Positions 1-5,487 of a DNA stretch of 5,487 nt are shown here, piece after piece. The DNA is from Candidatus Microgenomatus auricola. GTDB lineage: Bacteria; Patescibacteriota; Patescibacteriia; UBA9570; XYC2-FULL-38-9. The translations under genes were made by a program, and so were the position numbers. Below the pieces are notes generated by a model. It saw nothing but the letters and a program-made list of their open reading frames with translations. It made no database searches and was not told where the DNA came from. Location: positions 1 through 5,487 of the forward strand of contig SBBP01000078.1 of NCBI GenBank assembly GCA_005239655.1, read 5' to 3'. Every line of letters begins with the position of its first letter. Within the stretch, counting starts at the first letter, position 1.

Positions 1-2
1 GG

Positions 3-31
3 ATAGTACCAGACGCTGCAGTCATTGTAAA
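3..31 (-). promoter_or_regulatory. Sigma-70-type promoter facing the left edge
   Basis: TTTACA (26-31), a 17-nt spacer and TACTAT (3-8) match the -35/-10 consensus at five and four of six positions at ideal spacing. It lies just beyond the terminator and would drive a gene outside the window. Confidence 0.6.
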
Positions 32-67
32 GGTATATTCTGTGTGAAAACACGGCGGCCTAGAGAA

Positions 68-91
68 CGAAAAATGCCCGCACGGGGCATT
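68..91 (-). terminator. Probable Rho-independent terminator after 16S
   Basis: On the minus strand AATGCCC, loop CGTGC, GGGCATT form a 7-bp GC-rich stem (73-91) followed by TTTTTC, counting the last two stem bases. On the plus strand no T run follows. It would end the 16S transcript about 95 nt past the gene. Confidence 0.65.
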
Positions 92-145
92 CGTTTGTTG
101 ACTGCTGAATACACGAAAGGAAAACGTCTTTGAGCCGACTTGATA

Positions 146-170
146 CACAGACGGCATGAGGGCCGCTGTG
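146..170 (-). other. Hairpin just after the 16S 3' end
   Basis: On the minus strand CACAG-CGGC, loop CCTCAT, then GCCG-T-CTGTG form a 9-bp stem with one bulged base, 14 nt beyond the 16S end. It lacks a U tract, so it is more likely a processing or spacer stem than a terminator. The rest of 1-183 shows no tRNA and no supported ORF. Confidence 0.55.
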
Positions 171-183
171 CAAATACTCCTTA

Positions 184-228
184 GAAAGGAGGTGATCCAC
201 CCACAGCTTCCGCTACGGGTGCCTTGTT
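184..228 (-). rRNA. 16S exon 7 (about 1499-1542, anti-Shine-Dalgarno)
   Basis: This 45-nt exon runs from AACAAGGCACCCGTAG to GGATCACCTCCTTTCTAA. The CCTCC that pairs with mRNA leaders is intact. The exact 3' end may vary by a few bases. Confidence 0.94.
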
Positions 229-479
229 CATGTTCTTCCCTATATCGCTATAAGGCATGGACTATATCATCATCCTCTTGCTTTGTTGCAAGAGGCGTTC
301 GGCGTGTAGTCTCTGAGGGGTCATATCCAATGAAGGACAGAGGACTTCCCTGCTGATTGACTGCGCATACACATTTTCACCTTTCGGTAGTGTATGTTCT
401 GCATCCATTGAAGGAACAGTTGTTCCAGCAAATAGCCGACTTTGTTCTTACCATTGCTGGTAAGAGTCGCAACAATTTT
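229..479 (-). ncRNA. Group I intron at S1498, no ORF
   Basis: At 251 nt this is the smallest intron, between U1498 and A1499, a few bases past the decoding adenosines. Exon AGUCGU pairs with guide GCGACU (465-470) over six base pairs, with U.G at the splice site. The intron ends ...GAACAUG. The core shows Q CAGCAGGGAAGUCC (341-354), R CCCCUCAGAGACUACACGCC (301-320), a P8 hairpin CUCUUGC/GCAAGAG and S GAUGAUAUAGUCC (259-273). P7 is GACUA with UAGUC. It is a complete minimal ribozyme that shares identical core blocks with the S516 intron. No endonuclease is encoded. Confidence 0.94.
338..359 (-). repeat. Core block shared with the S516 intron (22 nt)
   Basis: These 22 bases (Q-like region, including GGGAAGTCCTCTG) are identical to 4775-4796. 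A second identical 17-nt block (R region, including CCCCTCAGAGACT) is at 308-324 and 4745-4761. Confidence 0.9.
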
Positions 480-571
480 ACGACTTCATCCTTGTCATCA
501 GTCCTACCTTCGTTCCTTACAAATTGAAGGACCTTCGGGTATTACCGACTCCCCTGATGTGACGGGCGGTG
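480..571 (-). rRNA. 16S exon 6 (E. coli about 1397-1498)
   Basis: This 92-nt exon runs from CACCGCCCGTCACATC to GATGAAGTCGT. It holds helix 44 and the decoding adenosines A1492/A1493. Confidence 0.95.
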
Positions 572-595
572 ATCGCGATAGTTAACCATATTCGC
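572..595 (-). other. Domain VI-like hairpin and 3' splice end
   Basis: GCGA pairs with UCGC to form a short stem after domain V. A579 lies seven nucleotides before the 3' end, the usual branch-point distance. It can be drawn bulged, or paired with U590 while A591 is unpaired, so branching is uncertain. The intron ends AU, which fits the group II AY rule. Confidence 0.6.
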
Positions 596-632
596 ACCCC
601 ACTGTACGTGCGCGTCTAGCGCATACAGCGAG
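596..632 (-). other. Domain V-like catalytic hairpin of the group II intron
   Basis: The RNA CGCUGUAUGCGC, a UAGA(C) loop and GCGCACGUACAG fold as CUGUA/UACAG, a CG two-base bulge, then UGCGC/GCGCA. That is the domain V layout, with a CGC triad (628-630) as in group IIC introns in place of AGC. The usual GNRA loop is missing. Confidence 0.75.
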
Positions 633-975
633 TCCCTACGTGTGTAGGGTTCGTTCCTTCATATCGTTTTCTCGGTGTGAGTATACCACGATATTACTAC
701 GAACTCAGCTGACTTCCTTCCAATATGCATCAATCGGTTTCAGATTGAAAGGATCTCCCTGGGTCAATGCATCGGCTGTTTCAGACATTCCACGCGAGCT
801 TTTTCATGTCTGCTTCTCATATGTACACCGCATGATCGCAAACGCTCTTTTTTAGCGTAGACTGCCTTTCGTGTATAGGACCCTTCAGACCTTCCTTTAC
901 AGGAAAGGTCCTGTCCGCAACTACTGGAGAGGATTTTCACCTCTTAGCCAATGCACCTGCCAGGCGCATTTATTT

Positions 976-1280
976 TGTACAAGACCCGAGAACGTATTCA
1001 CCGCGCCATGGCTGATACGCGGTTACTAGTGATTCCGGCTTCATGAGGGCGAATTGCAGCCCTCAATCCGAACTGGGGGAAGTTTTGGTGGGATTTGCTC
1101 CGCCTTGCGGCTTGGCGTCCCATTGTTCCTTCCCATTGTAGCACGTGTGTCGCCCAAGATATAAAGGACATGCTGATTTGACGTCATCCCCACCTTCCTC
1201 CGGCTTATCGCCGGCAGTCTACAATGAAATGTAACATTGTATAGGGGTTGCGCTCGTTACCCCACTTAAGGGTACACCTC
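976..1280 (-). rRNA. 16S exon 5 (E. coli about 1079-1396)
   Basis: This 305-nt exon runs from GAGGTGTACCC through AACGAGCGCAACCCC, GGTGGGGATGACGTC and ACACGTGCTACAATGG to GGTCTTGTACA. It is uninterrupted. Confidence 0.96.
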
Positions 1281-1342
1281 CAATGTCTATCTGTAGTTAG
1301 ACTATTCCTTCATCACACCGTTTCCGATGTGAGCTGGCGTAT

Positions 1343-1382
1343 AATAGAAGTTTGTTTTCCTGATGTTCAGGCCGCTTCTATT
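1343..1382 (-). repeat. Inserted hairpin before AUACGCC in the S1078 intron
   Basis: An 8-bp outer stem (AATAGAAG/CTTCTATT) encloses a CCTGA/TCAGG stem. The same architecture lies at 4671-4710 in the S516 intron with different outer-stem bases. By position it could be a P7.1/P7.2-type extension. Confidence 0.75.
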
Positions 1383-1411
1383 GTTCTCTTTCGAGAAGAG
1401 TCGTTACAGGG

Positions 1412-2032
1412 TCAAGGTATCTTATACTGCATACTGGGAAGAACGTGTGCTCGGACCAGAGAGAAGAACCTCTTTTGATCTTTGGCACGTATGCCCAATT
1501 TGCCGTTTGATCGAACAAAGGTATGAATCTGAAATTGATCTAACAATTTTTCTTGAATCGACTGAATCGATGCTTTTGAAAAATTATCCGTTGCGATTGT
1601 GCAACGATGATCACTGTAGCAACCATCATCCATGTACCATACGGCGATACTTAACGGCGTAAGTTTAAGTTCTTCCGGAAAGATTTTTGATCTTCCCGAG
1701 TAGAATATACTTCGCCATGGTCGAAAGTACTGTCGTAACCAGAATCGGTACGAACGGTATGTTCTCCCATTTCGTTTATCGTATCGTTGTACAGCTTTTG
1801 GAGGGTTGAGATATCCCAGATTTTTCAACTCCGCGTATTTCCACCGCAGATATGCTTTCTGCTGTTCGGATTGTTCGAGTTGAATTTTGCCTTTCTGTTC
1901 AATGTATCCATCGCCAAGTAACGATCCAACAAGAATTTGTACCTGTCGATCAGTTAAAACTAATCGCAGGTTTTTTCTTGCGGATAGTATCCTTGGCGGA
2001 TACCCGACTTCCCTCGGAGTTCCAAAATTCAT
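1412..2032 (-). CDS. LAGLIDADG homing endonuclease of the S1078 intron
   Basis: The protein is about 206 aa from ATG 2032. A TTG two codons upstream (2038) would extend it slightly, but ATG is preferred. Motif 1, ILVGSLLGDGY, lies at residues 33-43 (Asp41) and motif 2, LSIAVWYMDDGC, at 127-138 (Asp135/Asp136), matching a monomeric LAGLIDADG_2-type endonuclease. The first 25 or so residues are encoded by the intron's own Q and R elements, which explains the long stretch before motif 1, and the true start may lie inside it. The product should cut intronless 16S near 1078. The stop is TGA. The sequence is clearly different from the S793 and S516 proteins beyond the motifs. No Shine-Dalgarno sequence is seen. 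Confidence 0.9.
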   Translation of the reverse strand: MNFGTPREVGYPPRILSARKNLRLVLTDRQVQILVGSLLGDGYIEQKGKIQLEQSEQQKAYLRWKYAELKNLGYLNPPKAVQRYDKRNGRTYRSYRFWLRQYFRPWRSIFYSGRSKIFPEELKLTPLSIAVWYMDDGCYSDHRCTIATDNFSKASIQSIQEKLLDQFQIHTFVRSNGKLGIRAKDQKRFFSLVRAHVLPSMQYKIP

Positions 2033-2130
2033 ATGCAAATTATATCAATTGCAGATGAATCTGATAACCAGGTTCTCCGATATGAGCCAGATTTTACTTC
2101 CACTTCGCAGTAGAAGGCCGCGAGGTGTTC

Positions 2131-2148
2131 ACGGCACGAGCTGACGAC
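2131..2148 (-). rRNA. 16S exon 4, an 18-nt microexon (about 1061-1078)
   Basis: The exon is GTCGTCAGCTCGTGCCGT, which matches the universal helix 34/35 segment. It is bounded on both sides by group I introns. Its first bases are the 3' exon of S1060 and its last bases (GCCGU) form P1 of S1078. Confidence 0.93.
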
Positions 2149-2424
2149 CATATTCTTCCACTATTTCTAGCGGTATGGACTATACCATCATCCAAACTGC
2201 ATTATGCCAGTTTGGAGACCGACGTTTCATGAAGGATCGTATTTCTGTAACTGTACTTCATGTGCCTCTCGAAGAGGCAAGTCTCTACGGGGCATCAACG
2301 AAACTTTCGTTGATGCTTCCCACGGTATTACCCATGCGTACATTGTCACATGTACACAGGAGGGCTTCACCGTTATGAGTCGGTTTTTATCTTTACGAAT
2401 TGCTTCGCAAAGGGTCGAATTTTC
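2149..2424 (-). ncRNA. Group I intron at S1060, no ORF
   Basis: This compact 276-nt ribozyme lies between U1060 and G1061 in helix 34. The 5' exon ends GGUU, which pairs with intron GACC over four base pairs with U.G at the splice site. The intron ends ...AUAUG. The core shows P/Q-like AAUACCGUGGGAAGCAUC, a 12-bp perfect hairpin (2292-2316) in the P6 position, R CCCCGUAGAGACU (2280-2292), a P8-like hairpin with CCAAACUG/CAGUUUGG arms, and S GAUGAUGGUAUAGUCC (2178-2192). P7 is GACU with AGUC. R and P6 resemble the S793 intron rather than S516/S1498. No ORF of note is found, and mobility would need an endonuclease supplied in trans. Confidence 0.9.
2292..2316 (-). repeat. 12-bp perfect hairpin (P6-like) in the S1060 intron
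   Basis: The arms GCATCAACGAAA and TTTCGTTGATGC flank a single base, so the RNA folds as a long stem capped by a short loop. It sits between the Q-like and R elements, where P6 extensions occur in group I introns. Confidence 0.75.
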
Positions 2425-2694
<270 letters not shown>

Positions 2695-3714
2695 CATTGT
2701 TACTTTCTGTTACCAGAAAGGTTGGACTATATCATTCTCTGTATCGTTTCCATTTCTTGCGCTTCTCTCGCAATGCAGTCTCTATGACTGCGGTGGAGAA
2801 GCCACTGAGTTTGGCAACTTCAGAGATCCAGCGTTGTTGAAGTGTACGATCGTTATATAGAAGGAGAATTTTCGGTAACATGCTCGGCACAGGAGTGTAT
2901 GGAAGAATCAATCGGAGAAATTTTTTTAACTCCTCTGTTGAACGGAACCAAAGTCGCCAGTAGCGATCTTGTTTCCCATCACGTTTTTTGCCGACAGTGC
3001 CGACATGAACTGTGATGCCCCAAACAACGTCCAGGTATCGAGCAAGAATTTTTACAGATTCTTCATCGAAGCCATCAGTACAAATGACTCCTCGTCTGCC
3101 GTTTGCAATGAGTGATCCATCGTCGAACCACCACACAGCTAACGACAAAGGTGTCATGCGATTCAGCCAGGTACGGCGAATACGCAGACAGTCTTTTTTG
3201 TGTGTGAGTCTATATAACTCGGTGAGTGCTTCCAACGCACGGCTCTGAAAACGGAGTTTTGGTGCCGTTCCATAGCCGTCCGCTTGTTGGCGAAAGACAC
3301 TCTTCTCTGCCGCAATTTCTTGGAGCTGTTCTACTTTCCAATAGAAGTACTCGGATTGCCGCTCTGAATGCCGAAAAGAAAATCGTGCATGACGATATCC
3401 TTTGTGGATTCTCAGCGATCCATCTCCAAGTATTGACCCAAGAATAACTGCAGTTGTTTTTTCCGACAAAGGCATAGTGTGTTATATATGATTGATGTTA
3501 TGCCTTCTATCTTTCTCGTCACTTCATAGTCTCTACGGGGTTCTCTATCTGCATTGCGCAGACCAGAACTTCCCTCGGGATTGTCCAAACACGGCAGTAG
3601 AACCGTTGTTGTTTGGAGATTCCCCGATATAGCTGAATGCTCACTCTCACGTTACCGTGAAAGAGGACACCCTTCACCGCTCATCCTTACGTTTACGGAT
3701 CACGGCTGGGATTT
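2695..3714 (-). ncRNA. Group I intron at S793, carrying an intact LAGLIDADG gene
   Basis: This 1020-nt intron lies between U793 and A794 in the 790 loop, inside the conserved GATTAGATACCC block. It follows the group I rule: the 5' exon ends in U (3715) and the intron ends in G (2695, ...AACAAUG). The core includes Q GAGGGAAGUUC (3566-3578), R CCCCGUAGAGACUAU (3526-3540) and S GAAUGAUAUAGUCC (2724-2738). The ORF sits between R and S, so it fills the P8 side of the catalytic core, and its stop codon lies inside S. Unlike four of the other introns, no convincing P1 helix with U793 is visible: near the 5' end only GGAU/AUCC and GGGAUU/AAUCCC pairings can be drawn. The boundaries rest on 16S conservation and the U/G rule. 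Confidence 0.9.
2732..3475 (-). CDS. LAGLIDADG homing endonuclease of the S793 intron
   Basis: This 247-aa protein is predicted to cut the intronless 16S gene at the intron insertion site, so that repair copies the intron in. Two LAGLIDADG helices are clear: AVILGSILGDGS at residues 9-20 (Asp18) and LSLAVWWFDDGS at 110-121 (Asp118/Asp119). This is the layout of a single-chain LAGLIDADG_2-type enzyme. Past the usual end of that domain (about residue 195) is a basic tail of some 50 residues ending KKWKRYRE, possibly a helix-turn-helix or other DNA-binding addition. ATG 3475 is chosen because motif 1 begins only eight residues later. There is no good Shine-Dalgarno sequence at normal spacing. 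The TGA stop falls within the intron's S element, so gene and ribozyme share bases. All catalytic acids are present, so it looks active. Confidence 0.93.
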   Translation of the reverse strand: MPLSEKTTAVILGSILGDGSLRIHKGYRHARFSFRHSERQSEYFYWKVEQLQEIAAEKSVFRQQADGYGTAPKLRFQSRALEALTELYRLTHKKDCLRIRRTWLNRMTPLSLAVWWFDDGSLIANGRRGVICTDGFDEESVKILARYLDVVWGITVHVGTVGKKRDGKQDRYWRLWFRSTEELKKFLRLILPYTPVPSMLPKILLLYNDRTLQQRWISEVAKLSGFSTAVIETALREKRKKWKRYRE

Positions 3715-3991
3715 ATCTAATCCCATTCACTCCCCACGCTTTCGCTATGTAGTGTCAGGTACATTCTAGCGAGATGCCTTCGCAATTGGTGTTCCTGCTG
3801 ATATGAACGCATTTTACTGCTACACCAGCAATTCCACTCGCCTCTTCTGTCCTCTAGCTGTGCCGTTTCAGACACGGATCCGGGGTTGAGCCCCGGGCTT
3901 TCATATCTGACGTACACAACCACCTTTTAGCTCTTTACGCCCAGTAAATCCGGATAACGCTCGGGGCCTCTGTATTACCGCTGCTGCTGGC
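3715..3991 (-). rRNA. 16S exon 2 (E. coli about 517-793)
   Basis: This 277-nt exon runs from GCCAGCAGCAGCGGTAAT through the central domain to GGGATTAGAT. The 530 loop has A where most bacteria have C526, while G527, G529, G530 and U531 are kept. The TAAAGAG sequence and the V4 helix are complete. Confidence 0.95.
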
Positions 3992-4007
3992 CAGAATTTG
4001 GCTAATT

Positions 4008-4601
4008 TTAGCTCAAAATCTTATATGCGAAGTTTGGATGTATAAACGGCGTGACCGTTTGAATGAATCGTTCCATGCTTTTTGATGGCACGTACAATTG
4101 GTAATACATTTTGCTTCGCATCTGACATTTACAGACAGACATTTCTATTCCGAAATTTCGTCTGACCGTTTCTGTCAGTAGCACACAGTCCTCGTACGGA
4201 AAGCAGTACGTCGCAATACGAACATTCCAATGGTATTTTGATCTTCGATCGAGCGTGCCATCATCTTGGTACCAAATTGCTAAACTGATCGGTTCAGTCA
4301 ATAGTTCGGTGATGTTTTTCGGCACTCGTTTCATACCCTCTTTTGGGTAGAAGATTTTTCGAAGCTCACCAATGTCCTTTCGAAATTGCGTATAGAAATA
4401 ATGTTGTGAGTATTTTGGTTTTACTTTCAGTGGCGTAGGCTTTAATTCCAGTATTTGCTCTCTCATCCAGGATAAAAATCCTAGAGATTTGTCGTTATAC
4501 TTCAATTGAAAACTTGAAGTCTAAGAGGCATACCGAAATTTGGTAAGCCAACCGTCACCAAGAAGTGATCCCACAACGATATTCCTTGTTTGTATTTCCA
4601 T
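4008..4601 (-). pseudogene. LAGLIDADG homing endonuclease, interrupted by an in-frame TAG
   Basis: The frame opens with ATG at 4601 and runs to TAA at 4008 (198 codons with stop), but codon 27 (4521-4523) is TAG. Before it, residues 8-19 form the first LAGLIDADG helix, IVVGSLLGDGWL, with Asp16 as the expected metal ligand. After it the same frame continues without a shift, and residues 105-116 form the second motif, ISLAIWYQDDGT, with Asp113/Asp114. Two motifs in one chain of this size fit a LAGLIDADG_2-type monomeric homing endonuclease that would cut intronless 16S near position 516. Without readthrough, only a 26-residue stub or a motif-1-less protein from an internal start (TTG 4505 or ATG 4466) could be made, and neither should cut DNA. 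No Shine-Dalgarno sequence is visible. A single-base sequencing error is the main alternative to decay. Confidence 0.85.
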
Positions 4602-4670
4602 ACAAGATATTCTGTTCTGGACTATATCATCACCCAACTTCACTTTCGTGAAATGTGGGGCTCGGCGTAT

Positions 4671-4710
4671 GATGGAAGTGTATTATCCTGATGATCAGGT
4701 ACCTTCCATC
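4671..4710 (-). repeat. Inserted hairpin before AUACGCC in the S516 intron
   Basis: An 8-bp outer stem (GATGGAAG/CTTCCATC) encloses a CCTGA/TCAGG stem, the counterpart of 1343-1382. Both sit directly 5' (RNA sense) of AUACGCC, and the outer stems differ by paired changes. Confidence 0.75.
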
Positions 4711-4774
4711 TCTCCTTTCGCCTGCTTGCGCAGACTTTAGGATCAGTCTCTGAGGGGTCATGCCACCGTTGTGG

Positions 4775-4796
4775 CAGAGGACTTCCCTGCTGATTG
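4775..4796 (-). repeat. Core block shared with the S1498 intron (22 nt)
   Basis: This is the identical partner of 338-359. The bases between the two shared blocks differ in both sequence and hairpin, so identity is confined to the core. Confidence 0.9.
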
Positions 4797-4925
4797 TTGC
4801 ACTCCGCGTTCCTGAATGGTTATCCAGGAAATCTTCAGCGGACGAAGCACAATTTTCCAGCATATAAGCCAAGTTTTCTTTATTTACATTGCTGCAAATA
4901 CTCTGCACCATCCCTATTTGGGATT

Positions 4926-5393
<468 letters not shown>

Positions 5394-5397
5394 AAGA

Positions 5398-5487
5398 GTG
5401 TTGATACTGCTCTTAGTTGAACTTACATTTGCCTGCGCTTTTTACGGCGCAGGCAAATGTAAGTTCAACTAAGAGCAGTATCAACAC
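5398..5487. repeat. 41-bp perfect inverted repeat at the window end
   Basis: The arms (5398-5438 and 5447-5487) are perfectly complementary around an 8-nt centre, TTTTTACG. The inner arm ends about 5 nt before the 16S 5' end. The repeat ends exactly at the last base of the window, which points to a fold-back artefact at a contig end, but a real leader hairpin cannot be excluded. Confidence 0.95.
5456..5484 (-). promoter_or_regulatory. Promoter-like sequence inside the palindrome
   Basis: TTGATA, a 17-nt spacer and TACATT occur on the minus strand pointing at 16S. Because of the palindrome the same sequence also points right on the plus strand (5401-5429). If the outer arm is an artefact, the minus-strand copy is not real. 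Confidence 0.35.

Larger units (their letters stand above)
572..975 (-). ncRNA. Group II-like intron at 1396/1397, no ORF
   Basis: This 404-nt insert has none of the group I marks (no exon-terminal U, no R/S pair) but several group II ones. Near its 5' end AUGCGCC resembles the GUGYG start and is followed by domain I-like AAGAGGUGAAAAUCCUCUCC. Later come ACCCAGGGAGAUC and GGAAGUCAGCUGAGUUCGUAGUA, both familiar from bacterial group II introns just ahead of domain IV. A domain V-like hairpin (about 596-632), a domain VI-like hairpin (574-595) and terminal AU follow. UGUACA at 822-827 could be EBS1, pairing with exon UGUACA (976-981). Domain IV is reduced to a stem and a CCCUAC/GUAGGG hairpin, with no reverse transcriptase. 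Six extra bases precede AUGCG. The junction is fixed because only ...GTACA + CACCGCCC restores 16S. Confidence 0.8.
1281..2130 (-). ncRNA. Group I intron at S1078, carrying a LAGLIDADG gene
   Basis: This 850-nt intron lies between U1078 and G1079. Exon GCCGU pairs with intron GCGGC (2117-2121), giving five base pairs ending in U.G at the splice site, and the intron ends ...GACAUUG. Rejoining gives GTGCCGT-GAGGTGTACCC, a normal 16S sequence. Core candidates are Q CCGAGGGAAGUC (2006-2017), R with ACUAUCC (1982-1992) and S GAUGAAGGAAUAGUCU (1299-1314). ACUAUCC pairs with GGAAUAGU as P7 with one bulge. P8 is a GAAA-capped stem just before S. A 40-nt hairpin (1343-1382) precedes AUACGCC, as in the S516 intron. 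The core is the most divergent of the five, and the ORF reads through Q and R. Confidence 0.9.
3992..4925 (-). ncRNA. Group I intron at S516, carrying a broken LAGLIDADG gene
   Basis: This is a self-splicing ribozyme of 934 nt inserted between U516 and G517, in the 530 loop. The 5' exon end ACUCUGU pairs with the intron guide GCAGAGU (4900-4906) over seven base pairs, ending in the expected U.G at the splice site. The intron ends in G at 3992. Core elements in order are a Q-like GGGAAGUCC (4780-4790), R CCCCUCAGAGACU (4745-4757), a long hairpin before AUACGCC (4671-4710), a GAAA-capped P8-like stem and S GAUGAUAUAGUCC (4619-4633). The ORF starts only about 20 nt after S, so it lies in the P9 periphery, and its stop lies 16 nt before the 3' splice site. 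The Q and R blocks match the S1498 intron base for base. Confidence 0.93.

Noticed and set aside
1..183. tRNA-Ile or tRNA-Ala in the spacer
   Set aside because: No cloverleaf, T-loop GTTCGAATC-like sequence or anticodon arm was found. The hairpins there are simple stems.
1363..1662. 99-aa plus-strand frame and other short plus-strand frames
   Set aside because: They are antisense to the intron-encoded endonuclease genes or to rRNA, overlap one another, and show no recognisable motif.
572..2130. Archaeal-type bulge-helix-bulge rRNA introns
   Set aside because: The 16S sequence is bacterial, five junctions follow the group I U^...G rule with R/S core pairs, and the sixth has group II-like domain V.
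2149..2424. 67-aa minus-strand frame in the S1060 intron (2227-2430)
   Set aside because: It runs through the ribozyme core from exon 3, has no LAGLIDADG or other motif, and its reading frame is explained by the structured RNA.
4008..4505. 165-aa protein from TTG 4505 as the whole gene
   Set aside because: It lacks the first LAGLIDADG helix, which is present in the same frame upstream beyond a TAG. It is better described as the distal part of a broken gene.

Overview
The window is almost entirely one small-subunit (16S) ribosomal RNA gene, read on the minus strand from about 5393 down to about 184 and cut into seven exons by six intervening sequences. Five are group I introns, placed by the U^...G splice rule, by R/S core sequences and (in four of five) by a P1 helix with the 5' exon. 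The sixth looks like a small group II intron without an ORF. Removing 3735 nt of introns from the 5210-nt locus leaves a 16S of about 1475 nt.

The organism is probably a candidate-phyla-radiation (Patescibacteria) bacterium, Microgenomates-like. The 16S is short, its position-338 region reads CACCTACGGGTGGCTGCAG, it has GCCAGCAGCAGCGG in the 530 loop, and rRNA introns carrying LAGLIDADG genes are known from this group. The phylum is inferred from motifs, not from a tree.

Layout in transcription order (right to left, E. coli numbering): leader with a 41-bp perfect inverted repeat at the window edge (5398-5487); exon 1 (4926-5393); S516 intron (3992-4925) with a LAGLIDADG gene broken by an in-frame TAG; exon 2 (3715-3991); S793 intron (2695-3714) with an intact 247-aa LAGLIDADG gene; exon 3 (2425-2694); S1060 intron (2149-2424), no ORF; an 18-nt exon 4 (2131-2148); S1078 intron (1281-2130) with a roughly 206-aa LAGLIDADG gene; exon 5 (976-1280); group II-like intron (572-975) at 1396/1397; exon 6 (480-571); S1498 intron (229-479), no ORF; exon 7 (184-228) with the anti-Shine-Dalgarno sequence. 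After the gene come a hairpin, a probable terminator (73-91) and a good promoter (3-31) for the next gene off the left edge.

How the parts work together: the introns must excise themselves from the precursor to give a working 16S, because they sit in the 530 loop, the 790 loop, helices 34/35 and the decoding region. The endonucleases would spread the introns into intronless 16S alleles. The three genes sit in different parts of their ribozymes, which suggests separate acquisitions. Apart from these genes no protein-coding gene is supported on either strand.
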